DNA from: Chelonoidis abingdonii
Lineage: Eukaryota; Chordata; Testudines; Testudinidae
DNA length: 64,000 bases
Direction of reading: 5' to 3'
Assembly (NCBI RefSeq): GCF_003597395.2
Contig: NC_133769.1
Location: 175,130,580 to 175,194,579, forward strand
The notes under the pieces were generated by a model. The model had not been told where the DNA came from. It saw only the letters and a program-made list of their open reading frames with translations, and searched no databases. Below, piece by piece: positions 55,216 to 64,000 of the stretch; position 1 is the first letter of the stretch, and each line of letters opens with the position of its first letter. Both the position numbers and the translations under genes were made by a program.

Positions 55216-56859
55216 CATTGGTGGGAAAGAGAGCCTAATACATAAACTAAACTCAGGAGTCCATCATCGCACCTGCCTCCCTGTGCACTTGATCACAGAT
55301 CTGGGGCCAGATTCAACAGGCTATTCTCTGACTCAACCAGAGTTACCACAACCATGCAGCAGCTTAGCCTTGTTTCCTCCCCACTCTATCTTGAGTGCAG
55401 CATCAGAGACAATAGCTTATGTGGGGGAGAAGTGCACAACCTGGCATCTGGAGGGCAGTCTACAGTGCCTAGTCTCCCTTGATACAGAGCTTATCCTCTG
55501 GTTATAGAACGTAGACATTGAGCTCTGGTGTCTGTATATGAGAGAGAGAGAATTTGAAAGGGGATTATAAAATTGCCTGGCATATATGTAGTCAGTTAAT
55601 ATTTCCAGTTCTGTTGCTTACCATTCACAACTACGGGAGACATCCAGAAGTAGGTAAGAATGACTCCATGGATTAGGACCTCTATACTCGTTATGGGCTG
55701 GTTAGGAAGTACTTATTATTCACAAGCAAAGAGAACAATTTGAAATTCAAGTAAGTCGCAGCAAGTGCCTAACAAAGAACACCAGGCAGCTAGCCAGCTT
55801 TATATTCACTACTGCATTAGTCTGATGTGTCAAAGATTTTTTGCTCTGGTGCCTCTCCCCGTGCCCCAACCACTTGATACATTTGAATTTTCTGTAGGTG
55901 GGATGTTGATAAAAAGCCACTTGATACATTTGAATTTTCTGTAGGTGGGATGTTGATAAAAATGAATTAGAATGAGGGGGAAAAATTCAATAGTGTTTTA
56001 AAAGTTTCCTACAGATTTTCTAGAATGAAGATTTTAGTACCTCATAGTGAAAGAAATTATTTAGCAAGGCATGACTTGGGAACAAAGCAAAAGCCACGCC
56101 AGGTTTTCCTTCAAACGAACAAAGGTTTAAGCTTTAGTGAATTATTTGCTTAGGCCAAATTATTTCAAAAGGCTGGCACATGTGCTTGGAGTCTTTAGAA
56201 CTTCATCTGCAATTTTCTCAGGTCCTCAAAGTAAGAGCAAGGTGAAATTATGCTGTATTGTACAGGGATATTTTTTAAAAATGCTGGTAATGCTGATGCT
56301 GTTAGAATGTTCTGCATAAAGATTTAGACCTTGGATGACAGAGCAGATTTATGCTGCTTTACAGAATTTTCTCTTTTGTGATCATTGATCTCAGCAGATA
56401 GCTAGCTCTTTTTATATAATTTATGTCAGAGCTATTATCGATATAGACATACTACACTGAAAAAGATGAGAAAGGTGCCATCTTTGTATCCTCGATGACA
56501 AACTTGATGAACCACATTCTGGATATAGGGTTGAGATGGATTAATGATAAGCATTTCTGAGATTCCCTGGAGTCATATATTCTAACCCTTGCAGATTTAA
56601 CTAAGCCTGTCATCATTTGAATTGGCGTAAACTGAGTGCTACTTAAAACAGCTGTTGTTGTATTGGTAAAAGTTGGTGCAAGTCTATGCCTATAGTTAGG
56701 CACTCAAATCCAGATTTAGCCTAATTTTCATAAATGCTGAAAATCCAGCTGCAAACAAAGTCAATGACATTTGGTCATGCTTACTACCTCTGAAAAACAG
56801 ATCACTTACATATGGATGCAAAATATAGATATGGGATCCTGACTTTAGGCTCCTAGGTT
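55216..56859. other. Stretch without recognised gene; perfect 47-bp tandem duplication
   Basis: The 128-codon frame at 55121-55507 begins inside the decayed LINE and has no domain I recognise. A direct tandem duplication occurs at 55871-55961. An ancient amniote repeat trace lies near 55297-55320. The rest is AT-rich. Confidence 0.45.
55871..55961. repeat. Tandem duplication, 47-bp period, two copies
   Basis: The block starting 'cacttgatacatttgaattt' at 55871 repeats from 55918. The shared 44 bp are identical, and 'aag' follows the first copy only as linker. Identity implies a recent local duplication or an assembly stutter. Confidence 0.95.
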
Positions 56860-57124
56860 TGAAATTCCAGGGCCACTCAGAGGATTCAGGGGGCCTGTGG
56901 CAAAACAATTTCAGGGGCCCCATCCAAAAAAAAGTTGTAATACCATAGTATGTGCTTGGAAATGTAAAACATAACCAGTGAAATACATTTAAAATTAATT
57001 TTAATAATTTGAAAATACACAAAATACGTTATTTAAAAACATTAAATGCTTTAATGGTATGTATACATTTGCAATTACATAATAGGTGATGGTTGGTGAC
57101 AATGGGCTGTTGCTGCCTGGGGGG

Positions 57125-57610
57125 TGACAATGCTGTTGCCCAGGGCTGGGTGGGGAGCTGGGCTCTGTGTTGGGGGATGCCCAGTTCACAGGGGCTGGGC
57201 TCAGATCTGTGGGGGATGGGGTCAAGGAGTGCTCAGCTCAGAGGGGCTGTGCTCAGAGCTGGGGGTCAGGGCTGTGTGGGGATGGGGTAAGGGGGTGTCT
57301 GGCTCAGAGGGGCTGGGCTCGGAGCTAGGGGTCAGGGATGGGGGGATGGGGTCAAGGGGTGTCCTGCTCAGAGGGGCTGTGCTCAGAGCTGGGGGTCAGG
57401 GCTATGGGGGGATAGGGTCGGGGGGCATCCGGCTCAGAGCTAGAGGTCAGGGATGGGGGGATGGAGTCAGGGGGTGTCCTGCTCAGAGGGGCTGTGCTCA
57501 GAGTTGGAGGTCAGGGTTGGGGGGGATAGGATCAGGGGGTGTACGGCTCAGAGGGGCTGGGCTCAAAGTTGGAGGTCAGGGCTGTGGGGGGCGAGGGGCA
57601 GGGGTTGCCC
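57125..57610. repeat. 65-bp G-rich minisatellite inside the hAT
   Basis: 'gaggggctg' phase points lie at 57241, 57307, 57371, 57486 and 57551. Spacings are 66, 64, 115 (one full plus one shortened unit near 57431) and 65. A shorter copy precedes near 57190. Each unit ends with a 'ggtcaggg' block. Confidence 0.9.
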
Positions 57611-57650
57611 ACTCAGAGAGGCTTATCATGCTGCTTATTCTTGCCTCCCT

Positions 57651-58039
57651 CCTCTCCCGGAGCCTCAGTGTGCCACATCCAGGAGCTGCCCTGGATAGTG
57701 CTTTAGTGGCCTGGCTCCATGGGACCTGAACTCCTGCCTGTCGGCTGCAGCTCGCAGTCCCGCCCTCTGACCACGCAGCTCCGAGCAGGCTGGAACTCAG
57801 GCCCCGCCCGAGTCACGCCACTTTAACTCTCTCCAGGGATGCTCCAGGGTTACCACTGCCTCTCCCCTCTCTCAGAGCCTCAGTGTGCCGCATCCAGGAG
57901 CTACCCTGGTCCCTGGACAGCACTGCAGTGACCTGGCTCTGGCAGGACCGAGCTTGCAGCCCTGCCCCCTTACCACACGGCTCTCAGCAGGTGGAGCTCA
58001 GGCCCCAGCGGAGTCACGCCACTTTAGCGCTGTCCAGGG
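57651..58039. repeat. Diverged direct duplication inside the hAT
   Basis: Unit one (57651-57838) and unit two (57866-58039) share 'gcctcagtgtgcc', 'catccaggagct', 'ctcaggccc' and 'agtcacgccacttta' in the same order, offset by 215 to 201 bp. The copies are diverged, so the duplication is older than the element's insertion or came with it. Confidence 0.8.
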
Positions 58040-58182
58040 CCGCTTTTGGATGCGGCGCGCTCAGGCGCCGGGGGATATGGGGATTCAGAGGTGGGGGGAG
58101 CCTCTGACGTTCTCATAGGGGCCCCTGTGAGGCCTGGGGCAAATTGACCCACTTGCCTCCCCTGGGAGGCCCTGTGAAATTC

Positions 58183-60064
58183 TTGTCCCAAATGTCTTTG
58201 AAATGTAACTTAAACTGAAGCTTCATCTGCTCTAGGACAGTAAAATTTAGGATTCCATCTAACTGTCTCTTAGACTCCAGGTTTAGATGGACCACAGAGC
58301 TGGCTTCATGATGTAGCCTATAGGACTAACCTGCTTGCTTACAAATATACATCTTTTCTTATAGTTTAAGTATTGTAATAGGTTTATAGATTTATATTAA
58401 AAATAAGTTTGGCTGTAATGCAAACAGGGCTTTGGAGCTGTGCTCCAGCTCCACTCCAGCTCCAGAGCTGCTCCGGGCCCCGCTCTAAAGCCCTGAATGC
58501 ACAAACCTACAGGCCAAAAACCTGCATGTTAAGCTAAAGCAAAGTTAGCATATCTTTATCCTGTGCCCTTTTACCCAGAAAGCAAAGTTGACTTTTTATC
58601 TTGTTTTTCCTATACCCAAATAGATAAAGTACCTACGCCTATGGCCTTTTATTTAGACCAGTAGACAATGGAAAATGGCATAGGGTTTTTTTCAGTGTTG
58701 TACCCAAGGACTTAACAAGTACACCACAAGAGACTGGTGTGCGTACATACCTGTCATCGATATGCACATACATACTAGCCTATGGGGTAAGTGTACACTA
58801 ACATTTCTGTGGGTGAGGAATGATATTTGGGCATAAGAAGAAGGATTTCTGGCATTTGCTCTATAAAAGAAGTGACCCACCTCAATAGAGTGCTCCATTC
58901 TCATTTTATTCCATCTCCATTTCTCCCTTTACTCTATTCTCACTTACTTAATCTAGTTCTACTCTATCTGTCTACGATGAATGCTGCTCTTAGTAGGCTA
59001 TACTTGTTCTTCTTAAACTTTAAGTTTCAAAGGAACTAGGCTAAGCTTGGTTTCCCTAAGTTTTATTCTTTGTTTATTAAGTTTTGATTTTAAGTTTAAA
59101 TTAGTCAAGTAAACCCTAAGTTTGCGTTAATAGCTTGTAGCATTAGTTTCTTCTAAGCACTGCGTCCCTCATTCAAGAATTGAGAAACCTGAACTGCAAG
59201 GCTGATTCTGTGTCTCTTACCACCAGGTTATCAAGGAAAGGTGTGAGTATATTAACCAAAGCTTTGTTGCATATAATACTATATGATCATATGTATTTTT
59301 CAAATAGCAGTAATGCAATTGTAACTTTGTAACTCTGATTATTTTACCATTAACTTACTATTCTTGATTTTCATAAAAAAAGTCTTTAAGGCTATCCTGT
59401 CATACCCCTGAGGGTCCTTTATAAATTCTGAGGAGCCTGATTCAGAACAAGAACTTTTATCTTCTGATCAAACAGATTGATGTGCCTAAAACCCATACTA
59501 TTAATATTAATTATTAATAATCATCAATATTATTAATTAATAAAATAAAACAAATTAAATTCCCATATTATCCAAATTAATATTATCAGTACACCCTAAA
59601 TCAGTGACTTCTGTATTGGTAAAATACTATGAGTTTAAAATAATAGTAGGATAAATCAAACTGGCAGACCAGAAGAGGGACAATTATAATAATGAAGGCA
59701 AGCGGAGATGACATTTCAACAGAGGAGCACTAGAGAGAGAAAGTGAGCCTGGAGTAAGCAATATTTTGGAATCATCCAGGTACATTGACTGTTTAGTGAC
59801 CCAACTTAGGGATCCAACAAGTGCAAAGTAGTCTGCAGTTGTTCAAGCCATATTCTTGTCTGCTTACCATAACTAGAGAAAGTAACCATTTAAGATTAAT
59901 TTGTACAACATTAAACAATTGAGATTGTATTACTATTTGTCTGAGGAAATAAATAAAGTGCTTCAGATATATACATTTGGTTTAGATACTCAAACATTCA
60001 GTGGGATGTCCAGAGGTGATCAAGCTGTGAGGATTTAATTTTTTGAAAACAAATTGGAACAGAC
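58183..60064. other. AT-rich stretch without recognised gene (contains one 71-bp hAT)
   Basis: Apart from the small hAT at 58425-58495, nothing is recognised. An AT-rich, 'attaatatta'-type low-complexity tract lies at about 59500-59590. Frames of 70 codons near 58.7-59.0 kb overlap on opposite strands. Confidence 0.5.
58425..58495. mobile_element. Miniature hAT element, 71 bp
   Basis: The termini CAGGGCTTTGGAGC and, reverse-complemented, CAGGGCTTTAGAGC are inverted repeats differing at one base. The 8-bp flanks AATGCAAA (58417-58424) and AATGCACA (58496-58503) match at seven of eight. The interior is a run of 'ccagctc' phrases. Confidence 0.87.
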
Positions 60065-60810
60065 TGTGTCTATCCCCTTTTGATGGGGCATCTGCCCCAC
60101 ATTGGTGGAGAAAGGGTAAAAAGCAGTTCTGGGGAGGCTGCACAGCTGACAGCCAATCAGAGAGAGGCTGCAAGGAGCAGCCAATAAGGGAAGAGCAGGC
60201 CCATATATAAAGAGAGCTGCAGAACAGAGGGAACATTTCCCTTTTGGGAGAAAGATTGGGTCCCTGAAGGGCTACAGGCACTGCCAGCACCCTGGATAGA
60301 GCAGTGCTGGGGTGGGTCAGGGGAGTGAGAGAGAGCTCCAGCCTGACTGGCTGAAATCCTGGGTGCTAGGGCTATAGGGAAGTGGCCCAGGAAAATGGAT
60401 GGTGGGGGTTGAAGGAGATGCAGCATGTGGCTGCAGCCTAGAGGATCCCTGAGTTGGAACCTGGACTAGTGGGCAGGCCTGGGTCTCCCCCCACTGCCTT
60501 GCCCCTGAGGGGAGTGGCCAGGGAAGTGATGCATTGAAGCAAATGGCTAGAACCATGGGCTGCAGTTGGCCACAGAGACAAGTGGCTGGACAGAGGACTG
60601 CTGTTCCCCCGGAAGTGAAGGAGAATGAAATGGAGCACGGCCAGAGAGTTGCCTCCTGAAGAGGACGCCATGATCCTTGAGGTGATGTGGGTCTGGAGGA
60701 GAAGTAACCATGGCGAGACTCCACTGGAGGAGGGCGCCCTGCAAAAAGATAGAGCTAATTCCCAGATTGACCAACAAGAGGTGCCACAATGGTGAGTCCC
60801 ACCCCTTACA
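60065..60810 (+). mobile_element. Probable solo LTR, family D
   Basis: The ends TGTGTCTATCCCC and CCTTACA are TG...CA. Promoter elements are in order: CCAAT in 'agccaatcagagag' (60151-60164), a second CCAAT at 60179-60185 ('agccaataaggg'), then a TATA box TATATAAA at 60204-60211. A GC-richer transcribed part follows. No 5-bp duplication was found (AAGAC-like left, CCTCT right), so the exact ends are not certain. Overlapping minus-strand frames of 77-135 codons in this stretch are by-products. Confidence 0.62.
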
Positions 60811-62545
60811 CCTCTTTAGTGATGCCCTTATCCCTTCTTGCAAAAAGTACCCATTTACTGATGAATTTCAAGCTTATCTTTCACTTCCTGATAACACACT
60901 CTCTAGCTAAACACAGGAGGAAAAGAAAGCTCTCAGATACAACTATTTCATTTAGAAGGTTATGGAATATGGCAAAAGTAAAAACAAAGTGACTTCTTCA
61001 TCATTTGCATATATTGACACACCTCCCACATAAACACACACTTCCACTCCTTTCAGAATTCTAGTTTTGTTAATGTCCACCATATTAAGACATCCATTTG
61101 CTATAGTTTCAGTCACCTTTCTCTCTCTCCCATGTTGTTTTCACCTAGAGTCAGATTTGACAAACACCAACTACCAAGCACAGTGCTTTCTACTGAAAAT
61201 AGTCTTTTTGAGGACAAAGGGACTGCTCACATAGACAGTAGCAAACCGAATAGCAAGTGACTGCCAAACTTGGAGCATTTATTTAACAGCCATCAATCAG
61301 CTACATGACTAGTGCATAATTTTTATTCTGAAGTCACTTTGATCCTCTAAAACATTTATCTAGTCCAGTGACAAGATAAAAAAAGATGACTAAACACAAT
61401 AAACTGAAAGCCAGTATCTGCCAAAGTGATCCATATAACCGCCCCAGATCTCTCTTGTCCTAAGTAGGAGGAAACTAGTGATAATCCCACACATCATGTT
61501 GTAATTAGTGTTAGTACATGCTGAATTAATAGGGACCACTGTAGATTAAATGTGAAGTGTGAAAAGCAAAGCTGCATTCTGTCCTCATTCAGTTCCATCC
61601 CCTCCCATCCACCTGCATGAAGGGGGAACTGCTCTGAGGAGCTTGCTTCCCCTCCCATGCTGCCACACTCATGATGCAGGTAGCCGACACAGGGTGTTAC
61701 GGGGCATCTTGTACAACACTGCCACAGTAGTCTGGACACAATTTGTCCCACTGTTTAAAATATAGTGTGGATATCTTCATAAAAGCACAGGATCAGTTGA
61801 TCCAGGGAAGCAATGAGTAAATAGAAATAGCCTGCATTGTGGGAACATTAAAACAATAGGTAAGGTGTCCTGCATGCTTCTACTACTGAACTGTCAAGTT
61901 CAAGGTCAGTTAAAAAACAGTTAAATTGTACCACTGTTTCCTAGGAATACCAGCTGCTGCAGTAACTACTTATGTTGAATATTTAACCACCTGACTTACA
62001 GATCTGGATTTAGTGATGTTCTGACAAGGTCCTTTATCTCTCATCCTTTCATCACTCAAGGTGTAAGACAGGCAAGACGAAGTGTGGGAAAAGAGGCAGC
62101 CAGAATACATTAAGAGCCTACAGAAATACAAACTGCAAGAATAGTAAGGATATGTAAATAAGCATGTTTGACTCCTTAATTCTGGAGTGGAGTCCAGCAT
62201 GAGAAAATCCTCTGAAGTGAATGGTGGAATAGTATTGGTTGGGTAACTGAAAATGAAGGACTGAAAGGAGTCTCTATCTGATCTGCTTTTGTGCAAGCAT
62301 CTATATTTTTTTTGTTACACAGAGTTTTTGTAACACACTAACACCTGAATGTGCAACTAATATTACTGTGTGTGCCTGGCAATATATTGTTCATTTTAAA
62401 TTCTCCAGATGCTACATGGACTTTTTGCATATAAATTTTGCCAAGGGAAAATACTAAAAATGTGCATGCAGGTATCTGCAGACACAAAAATGCATGTAAC
62501 AAACAGGCCAGGTTTAACCTACATCAAACTACAGGTAGTATAATT
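60811..62545. other. AT-rich stretch without recognised gene
   Basis: Frames of 85 and 108 codons (61494-61751 and 61970-62296, minus) have no recognised domain. No element ends seen. Confidence 0.45.
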
Positions 62546-62549
62546 TAAA

Positions 62550-62700
62550 ATGAAGTGTGGTCCAGGGGATAAGCTGTGGACCTGAGAGTCCAGAAGCCGA
62601 TGTTCTACCCCTGGCTTTGCTGTTGACCTTGGCAAGGCACTCTATGATTCGGTTTCCCCATTTGGAAAATTGGGATAATATTTGCCTCTTCTCAGACAAA
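62550..62700 (+). repeat. MIR-like SINE
   Basis: The sense MIR order is 'agtgtggtccaggggataag' (tRNA-like A-box area), 'gtccagaagccgatgttcta' (B-box area), 'gctgttgaccttggcaaggc' (core) and 'ggtttccccatttggaaaat', then 'gggataatatttgcctc'. Diverged but complete in order. Confidence 0.75.
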
Positions 62701-63695
62701 CCAATGACAAGTACTCATTAGGAAACATGGTTTCCTGGCTTTTTACATTTTCAAGCCAGAATTTGGGCTGCTGTGGTTGTACAAAGGAGCCAGAAATCAG
62801 CCAGATCTCCTTAGCTGGGGATACCTTTGCATGGGGAAGCCCCCTGAGCTGGTTTAAAGTCAACAATTTGCTAGCTGCTATGCCACAGCCCCCTGCTGCG
62901 GCATCTGGCACTCTCCAGTTGGCAGATGGCCCTTGGGAGACAATTCTAAACCAGCATACTTCAGAACATCAATGAAGCAGCACTCAAGAACACCCAGGCA
63001 GGAAGATCACTGGCTCCATAATCAGGCGAGTACAACTGGTTCCTTTGCAGTTCCTCCCCTGCACCCCAGCTAGCTAGTGAGCACAGCACCTCAGTGATTT
63101 TTCAGCAGCTTTCATGAAGTTGTAACATAAGGGCCATATTTATTTGTGTGACTACTTCATAGCCCGTGAAGGGTGTGTTCATTGTAACATTTGTGTGAAG
63201 TGAACTTGGCACTCCTGGGGTCCTCTGTCCATCTGCCTTGGCAGCATCTAATATGACCTGTAGCAATTTACTTTAAATTGAACCTGATAGTAATGACATT
63301 TTATTTTAAGTAATACAGTGAATGAGAGAACTGCTAACCATTACTTTAAAGTACATTAACTGAGGTATTTATAACATAGAATTGCTCATTTTAATTTTAA
63401 TAATATTAGTTTTCAAATTGATTAGTAACATTTTACTAAAAAAGAATCACAGACTTAGAAATGTTTGTTAATTATTCCAATTCCATAATCAACCAATGTC
63501 TAAGAGTTGATCTTACTATTTCCATCCTATTTCTTGCTTTGAGGTACTGTACAAATAATTTGATTGCATTCTTTTTTTATAGAAACTTTGTCCCTACTTT
63601 GAATAAAAACCAAATTCATCATTTGTTCCTGTGGATGGTGGTTTTTTACAAAACCAGGTCACACAGTCTTATCCCAAGCATTGTATGGTTCTAGC
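62701..63695. other. Stretch without recognised gene
   Basis: The 97-codon plus frame (62682-62975) overlaps an 89-codon minus frame, and neither has a known domain. The rest is AT-rich. Confidence 0.45.
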
Positions 63696-63699
63696 TGTA

Positions 63700-63965
63700 A
63701 CCACTCAGGAAAATGGTATGAGGGTCACTCTGGACAGCTCAGTGAAAAACATCTGCTCAATGTGCAGCAGCTGTCAAAAAAGCCAAGCAAAACATTAATT
63801 GGATGGAAAATAATGCTGAAAATATGTTAACGTCACTACACAGGTAAATGGTGCACCTGTACCTGCAATACTATGTTCAGTTCTAATCACGCTGCCTCTG
63901 AAAGAGCTATAGCTGTAATATTAAAGGTTTAGTATAAGGGTTTCAAAGAGTCTGTAGTAAAGGCC
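63700..63965 (+). pseudogene. Old CR1/L3-like LINE fragment G
   Basis: The translation shows 'VTLDSSVKNICSMCSSCQKSQAKH' and, further on, 'AILCSVLITLP'. This corresponds to the RT-downstream block 'VDSSVKTSAQCAAAVKKAN.MLG ... YLEYCVQ.WSP' of old CR1/L3 elements. The fragment is diverged and runs towards the right edge of the window. Confidence 0.6.
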
Positions 63966-64000
63966 AAATTAACCTTGGGTAAAAACATCATTGATAAGGG

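Larger units (their letters stand above)
56868..58174. mobile_element. Large non-autonomous hAT element (1.3 kb) with minisatellite
   Basis: Perfect 8-bp flanks TGAAATTC occur at 56860-56867 and 58175-58182. The termini CAGGGCCACTCAGAGG and, reverse-complemented, CAGGGCCTCCCAGGGG are inverted repeats typical of hAT. Inside, an AT-rich left part (56930-57090) is followed by an approximately 65-bp minisatellite (about 57125-57610), then two copies of a roughly 180-bp GC-rich block. No transposase fragment is visible. The 201-codon Gly-rich frame (57124-57729) arises from the minisatellite and is not a gene. Confidence 0.9.

Noticed and set aside
57124..57729. 201-codon Gly/Ser-rich open frame
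   Set aside because: It lies in the 65-bp minisatellite of a TSD-bounded hAT. Unit lengths vary out of frame (66, 64, 50, 65), and overlapping frames are also open because stop codons are rare in the G-rich sequence.
60317..60724. 135-codon minus-strand frame
   Set aside because: It is antisense to an LTR with CCAAT and TATA elements, and three other frames over the same stretch are also open.

Overview
The window looks like intergenic or intronic DNA from a sauropsid vertebrate, most likely a turtle. The evidence is the repeat content. There are several CR1 LINE copies, including one about 5.9 kb long that carries ORF1. There are also two RTE-type LINEs, many non-autonomous hAT elements with 8-bp target-site duplications (TSDs), 'gtctacact' inverted-repeat elements, MIR-like SINEs, Penelope-like tails, a Ty3/Gypsy fragment and several solo LTRs. 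I recognise no host protein gene, rRNA, tRNA, CRISPR array or bacterial-type operon. Every reading frame with recognisable protein similarity belongs to a mobile element, and nearly all are broken by stops or frameshifts.

Layout. 1-1.44 kb: minus-strand Ty3/Gypsy pol remnant. 1.56-1.86 kb: Penelope-like tail. 1.9-3.1 kb: CR1 split by a small inverted-repeat element. 3.2-4.0 kb: solo LTR of family A. 5.4-5.6 kb: palindromic Penelope-like insertion with a 14-bp TSD. 7.3-8.5 kb: inverted-repeat element and LTR-like sequence. 10.6-11.2 kb: MIR copies with a hAT insertion. 13.3-16.8 kb: nest of CR1, hAT, solo LTR and antisense CR1. 16.9-18.1 kb: solo LTR of family B, built partly of minisatellites. 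18.8-19.8 kb: third family A LTR. 22.1-22.6 kb: another solo LTR. 25.6-28 kb: RTE-type LINE. 29.4-29.9 kb: two adjacent hATs sharing a target. 31.8-33.4 kb: LTR-like block with a hAT insertion. 33.5-36.8 kb: CR1 with nearly all of ORF2. 38-38.4 kb: CR1 3' end. 38.4-41.6 kb: second RTE-type LINE (minus). 42-47.9 kb: near full-length CR1 (minus). 48.3-48.8 kb: hAT transposase tail and inverted-repeat element. 52.9-55.2 kb: another LINE broken by two insertions. 56.9-58.2 kb: 1.3-kb hAT with minisatellite. 58.4 kb: 71-bp hAT. 60.1-60.8 kb: LTR. 62.6 kb: MIR-like SINE. 63.7 kb to the edge: old CR1. The stretches between are AT-rich with no recognised gene.

The elements do not form a pathway. What the window records is an insertion history, and many insertion boundaries can be fixed to the base from intact TSDs. 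Most worth a second look are the Penelope-like palindrome and the hammerhead-like core in its relative, the minisatellite-bearing LTR, the two hATs that used the same 8-bp target, and the long CR1. That CR1 keeps many CpGs but is full of small indels over about 42.7-47.35 kb, which looks like poorly polished assembly of a young repeat. I found no convincing new functional system. Family names come from memory of motifs, not from a search.
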